From: an uncultured Clostridia bacterium
GTDB taxonomy: Bacteria > Bacillota > Clostridia > Christensenellales > Aristaeellaceae
Direction: 5' to 3'
Assembly (NCBI GenBank): GCA_904420265.1
Contig: CAJFUU010000138.1
Location: 1 to 7,106 of the forward strand
DNA length: 7,106 nucleotides
Shown here: positions 5,461-7,106 of the stretch, one piece after another
Layout of the letters: each line of letters starts with the position of its first letter
How positions within the stretch are numbered: position 1 is the stretch's first letter
Notes under the pieces: model-generated
The model's database searches: none
What the model was told of the DNA's origin: nothing
The model's input: only the letters and a program-made list of their open reading frames with translations
Translations under genes and position numbers: made by a program

Positions 5461-5496
5461 AAAGGCAAAAAGCGCAATGAACGGAGGCGGATTTTT

Positions 5497-5943
5497 ATGA
5501 AAATACTGATTTTAAACGGGCCAAACCTGAACATGACTGGCACGCGGGAGCCGAATATTTACGGACGCACAGGCTACGAGGAAATGATGGAGCAAGTCAA
5601 ACGGGCCGCGCATAGCCGTGGGCACGATGTCCACTGCTTTCAGAGCAACCATGAAGGCGCGCTCATCGACGAAATCCAACGCGCCTGGCGCGATAATTTC
5701 GACGCCATCATCGTCAATCCCGGCGCGCTGACGCATTATTCCTATGCCCTGCATGACGCCCTGGCTTCGGTGCCAATGCCCGCCATAGAAGTGCATTTGA
5801 GCAATATCCATGCCCGCGAAGAATTTCGCCACCGTTCGGTCACGGCCTCCGCATGTATCGGCCAAATTGCAGGATTTGGAGTCACGGGATACATTTTGGC
5901 CATGGACGCCCTGAATGCAGCCAAACCCGTCAAAAACGGATAA
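5497..5943 (+). CDS. aroQ: Type II 3-dehydroquinate dehydratase
   Basis: A 148-residue protein, normal for the small dodecameric type II enzyme that removes water from 3-dehydroquinate in the shikimate pathway. NGPNLNMTGTREPNIYG (7-23) contains the catalytic tyrosine Y22 and the lid arginine R17. QSNHEGALID (49-58), NPGALTHYSYAL (74-85) and EVHLSNIHAREEFRHRS (98-114) follow, with the active-site histidine H100 and substrate-binding H80 and R111 region all present. The common LG after NLN is TG here, a mild change. GGAGG lies 9 nt before the ATG. The gene is divergent from spoVT and stands apart from other aro genes in this window. In some Firmicutes aroQ lies near efp or accB, but neither is seen. 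No terminator follows its TAA. Confidence 0.97.
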   Translation: MKILILNGPNLNMTGTREPNIYGRTGYEEMMEQVKRAAHSRGHDVHCFQSNHEGALIDEIQRAWRDNFDAIIVNPGALTHYSYALHDALASVPMPAIEVHLSNIHAREEFRHRSVTASACIGQIAGFGVTGYILAMDALNAAKPVKNG

Positions 5944-5960
5944 AAATGCGTAAAAATGCA
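5941..5960 (+). repeat. Short tandem direct repeat at the aroQ stop codon
   Basis: TAAAAATGC occurs at 5941-5949 and 5951-5959, one base apart, the first copy including the aroQ stop codon TAA. The region from here to about 6000 is clearly more AT-rich than the genes. No stem with a U-run is present, so no intrinsic terminator can be called for aroQ. Confidence 0.4.
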
Positions 5961-6013
5961 TCATTCGCGCATAAAATAACCGAAATTTAGCAAAAAAAGC
6001 AGGTAATAGGCGC

Positions 6014-6042
6014 TGTACTTTTGTGGATTTGCAGTATATAAT
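6014..6042 (+). promoter_or_regulatory. Probable promoter of gdhA
   Basis: A perfect TATAAT lies at 6037-6042. The hexamer 17 nt upstream, TGTACT (6014-6019), matches the -35 consensus at only three positions, which suggests a weak or activator-dependent promoter. Transcription would begin near 6049, leaving about 29 nt of leader containing AGGAGG (6063-6068). Confidence 0.6.
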
Positions 6043-6059
6043 GGTACCATCTTGCAAAT
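6027..6059. promoter_or_regulatory. Inverted repeat over the gdhA -10 box, candidate operator
   Basis: ATTTGCA (6027-6033) and TGCAAAT (6053-6059) are perfect 7-bp inverted arms with a 19-nt gap that contains the TATAAT box. Within the gap lies a separate perfect 10-bp palindrome, ATGGTACCAT (6041-6050), at the expected transcription start. The placement suits a repressor of glutamate dehydrogenase expression. No named regulator is recognised. Confidence 0.45.
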
Positions 6060-6077
6060 TCGAGGAGGAAAAGCGCC

Positions 6078-7106
6078 ATGTCCTACGCAAAGGAAGTTCT
6101 CAATCATCTGATAAAAAGAAATCCGGGCGAGCCGGAATTTCATCAGGCAGCCAGCGAGGTTTTGGAATCGCTTGCGCCAGTGGTGGATAACGACCCCATT
6201 TATCGCCGCAACGCCATCCTGGAGCGCATGGTAGAGCCGGATCGCGTAATCCTCTTCCGCGTTCCCTGGATGGACGACGAAGGGCATATTCGCGTCAACA
6301 AGGGCTATCGCGTGCAGTTCAACGATGCCATCGGCCCCTACAAAGGCGGCCTGCGGTTCCATCCCACGGTCAATCTGGGAATTCTCAAATTCCTGGGCTT
6401 TGAGCAGGTTTTCAAAAATTCCCTGACCGGCCTGCCCATCGGCGGCGCCAAGGGCGGTTCGGATTTTGACCCCAAAGGCAAGTCTGACAAGGAAGTAATG
6501 AGTTTTTGCCAGAGCTTTATGACCGAGTTGTACCGCTATATCGGCAAAGACATGGACGTTCCTGCGGGCGACATCGGCGTGGGCGGCCGCGAAATAGGCA
6601 ACCTGTTTGGGCAGTACAAGCGCATTACCCGCCTTTATGAAGGCGTTCTTACCGGTAAAGGTCTGCCCTACGGCGGTTCTTTGGTTCGCACCGAAGCCAC
6701 GGGTTACGGCCTTGTATATCTGATGGAGGAAATGCTCAAAACCGTCAAGGGCGAATCCTTTGCGGGCAAGCGCGTAATCGTCTCCGGTTCTGGCAACGTA
6801 GCCATTTACGCCAACGAAAAGGCGACGCAGCTCGGCGCAAAGGTTGTGGCCATGTGCGATTCCAACGGCTGGATTTACGATGAGGACGGCGTGGATCTGA
6901 AGACCATCAAGCGCCTCAAGGAAGTCGAGCGCAAGCGCATCAAGGAATACGTAAACGAGCATCCCAAGGCCGAGTATCACGAGGACGGTTCGATTTGGGA
7001 TGTGCCCTGCGATGTGGCCCTGCCCTGCGCCACACAGAACGAGTTGCACGCCGACCATGCCAGGACGCTGATGAAAAACGGCGTGATTGCTGTCGGCGAG
7101 GGCGCA
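6078..7106 (+). CDS. gdhA: NADP-type glutamate dehydrogenase, 3' end missing
   Basis: The first 343 residues of a hexameric glutamate dehydrogenase (family about 445), open to the right edge. It catalyses reversible reductive amination of 2-oxoglutarate with ammonium. The substrate domain shows GPYKGGLRFHP (86-96, K89), KNSLTGLPIGGAKGGSDFDP (113-132, catalytic K125) and VPAGDIGVGGREIG (161-174, catalytic D165). The dinucleotide fold shows VIVSGSGNVAIYANEKA (233-249) with the GSGNVA loop. The KGGSDFDPKGKSDxE style and the short N terminus fit the GdhA (small hexameric) type, usually NADP-dependent; coenzyme choice is inferred. AGGAGG (6063-6068) lies 9 nt before the ATG. The last visible residues, IAVGEGA, have glycine where most relatives have alanine (AEGANMP). 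It is probably monocistronic at its 5' end. Confidence 0.96.
   Translation, partial: MSYAKEVLNHLIKRNPGEPEFHQAASEVLESLAPVVDNDPIYRRNAILERMVEPDRVILFRVPWMDDEGHIRVNKGYRVQFNDAIGPYKGGLRFHPTVNLGILKFLGFEQVFKNSLTGLPIGGAKGGSDFDPKGKSDKEVMSFCQSFMTELYRYIGKDMDVPAGDIGVGGREIGNLFGQYKRITRLYEGVLTGKGLPYGGSLVRTEATGYGLVYLMEEMLKTVKGESFAGKRVIVSGSGNVAIYANEKATQLGAKVVAMCDSNGWIYDEDGVDLKTIKRLKEVERKRIKEYVNEHPKAEYHEDGSIWDVPCDVALPCATQNELHADHARTLMKNGVIAVGEGA

Noticed and set aside
5314..5496. Riboswitch, T-box or attenuator before aroQ; sigma-G promoter before spoVT
   Set aside because: The aroQ leader from its predicted start is only about 32 nt. For spoVT, CATAATT (minus strand, around 5386) resembles a sigma-G -10 box but no matching -35 element lies 17-18 nt upstream.
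5944..6026. aroQ terminator
   Set aside because: The stretch is AT-rich with A-runs and a short tandem repeat, but no GC stem followed by T residues could be found.
5961..7058. 365-codon open frame on the minus strand opposite gdhA
   Set aside because: The plus strand encodes glutamate dehydrogenase with all active-site motifs. The antisense frame has no recognisable domain and runs out into the AT-rich leader; it is a codon-usage shadow.

Overview
The window looks like chromosomal core DNA from a fairly GC-rich low-GC-lineage Gram-positive (Firmicutes/Bacillota), most likely a member of the class Clostridia. The evidence is a near-canonical SpoVT, a CtsR repressor overlapping mcsA, a two-domain YabN-type MazG, an RqcP/YabO S4 protein, strong purine-rich ribosome binding sites and sigma-A type promoters. 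The genus cannot be fixed from the sequence. There are no insertion sequences, phage genes, CRISPR arrays, tRNAs or rRNAs.

Minus strand, read in transcription order from the right: spoVT (5313-4759), then mazG (4691-3276) with its own very good promoter (4723-4751), hup encoding HU (3144-2875), rqcP (2748-2449), a fused ispD-ispF gene (2452-1295), mtnN encoding MTA/SAH nucleosidase (1293-598, GTG start), then ctsR (491-9) from its own promoter (543-571), and the first codons of mcsA (19-1) running off the left edge. rqcP/ispDF overlap by 4 nt, ispDF/mtnN are 1 nt apart and ctsR/mcsA overlap, so these are translationally coupled. Plus strand: aroQ (5497-5943), divergent from spoVT, and a partial gdhA (6078 to the right edge), each with its own promoter.

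The genes cover spore-stage regulation (SpoVT), nucleotide sanitation (MazG), nucleoid structure (HU), rescue of stalled large ribosomal subunits (RqcP), isoprenoid precursor synthesis (IspDF), recycling of SAM by-products (MtnN), heat-shock and protein-arginine phosphorylation control (CtsR/McsA), the shikimate pathway (AroQ) and ammonium assimilation (GdhA). The run spoVT-mazG-rqcP is a known Firmicute cluster. Here it has gained hup, lacks yabP, yabQ and divIC after rqcP, and leads into ispDF, mtnN and ctsR-mcsA.

No gene cluster here looks like a wholly undescribed system. The points most worth a second look are small: a degenerate methylase-like domain in MazG, an inverted repeat over the gdhA promoter, a stable hairpin just before the rqcP ribosome binding site, a 24-codon ORF with an excellent ribosome binding site between spoVT and aroQ, and the altered gene order. 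All intergenic gaps are shorter than 300 bases.
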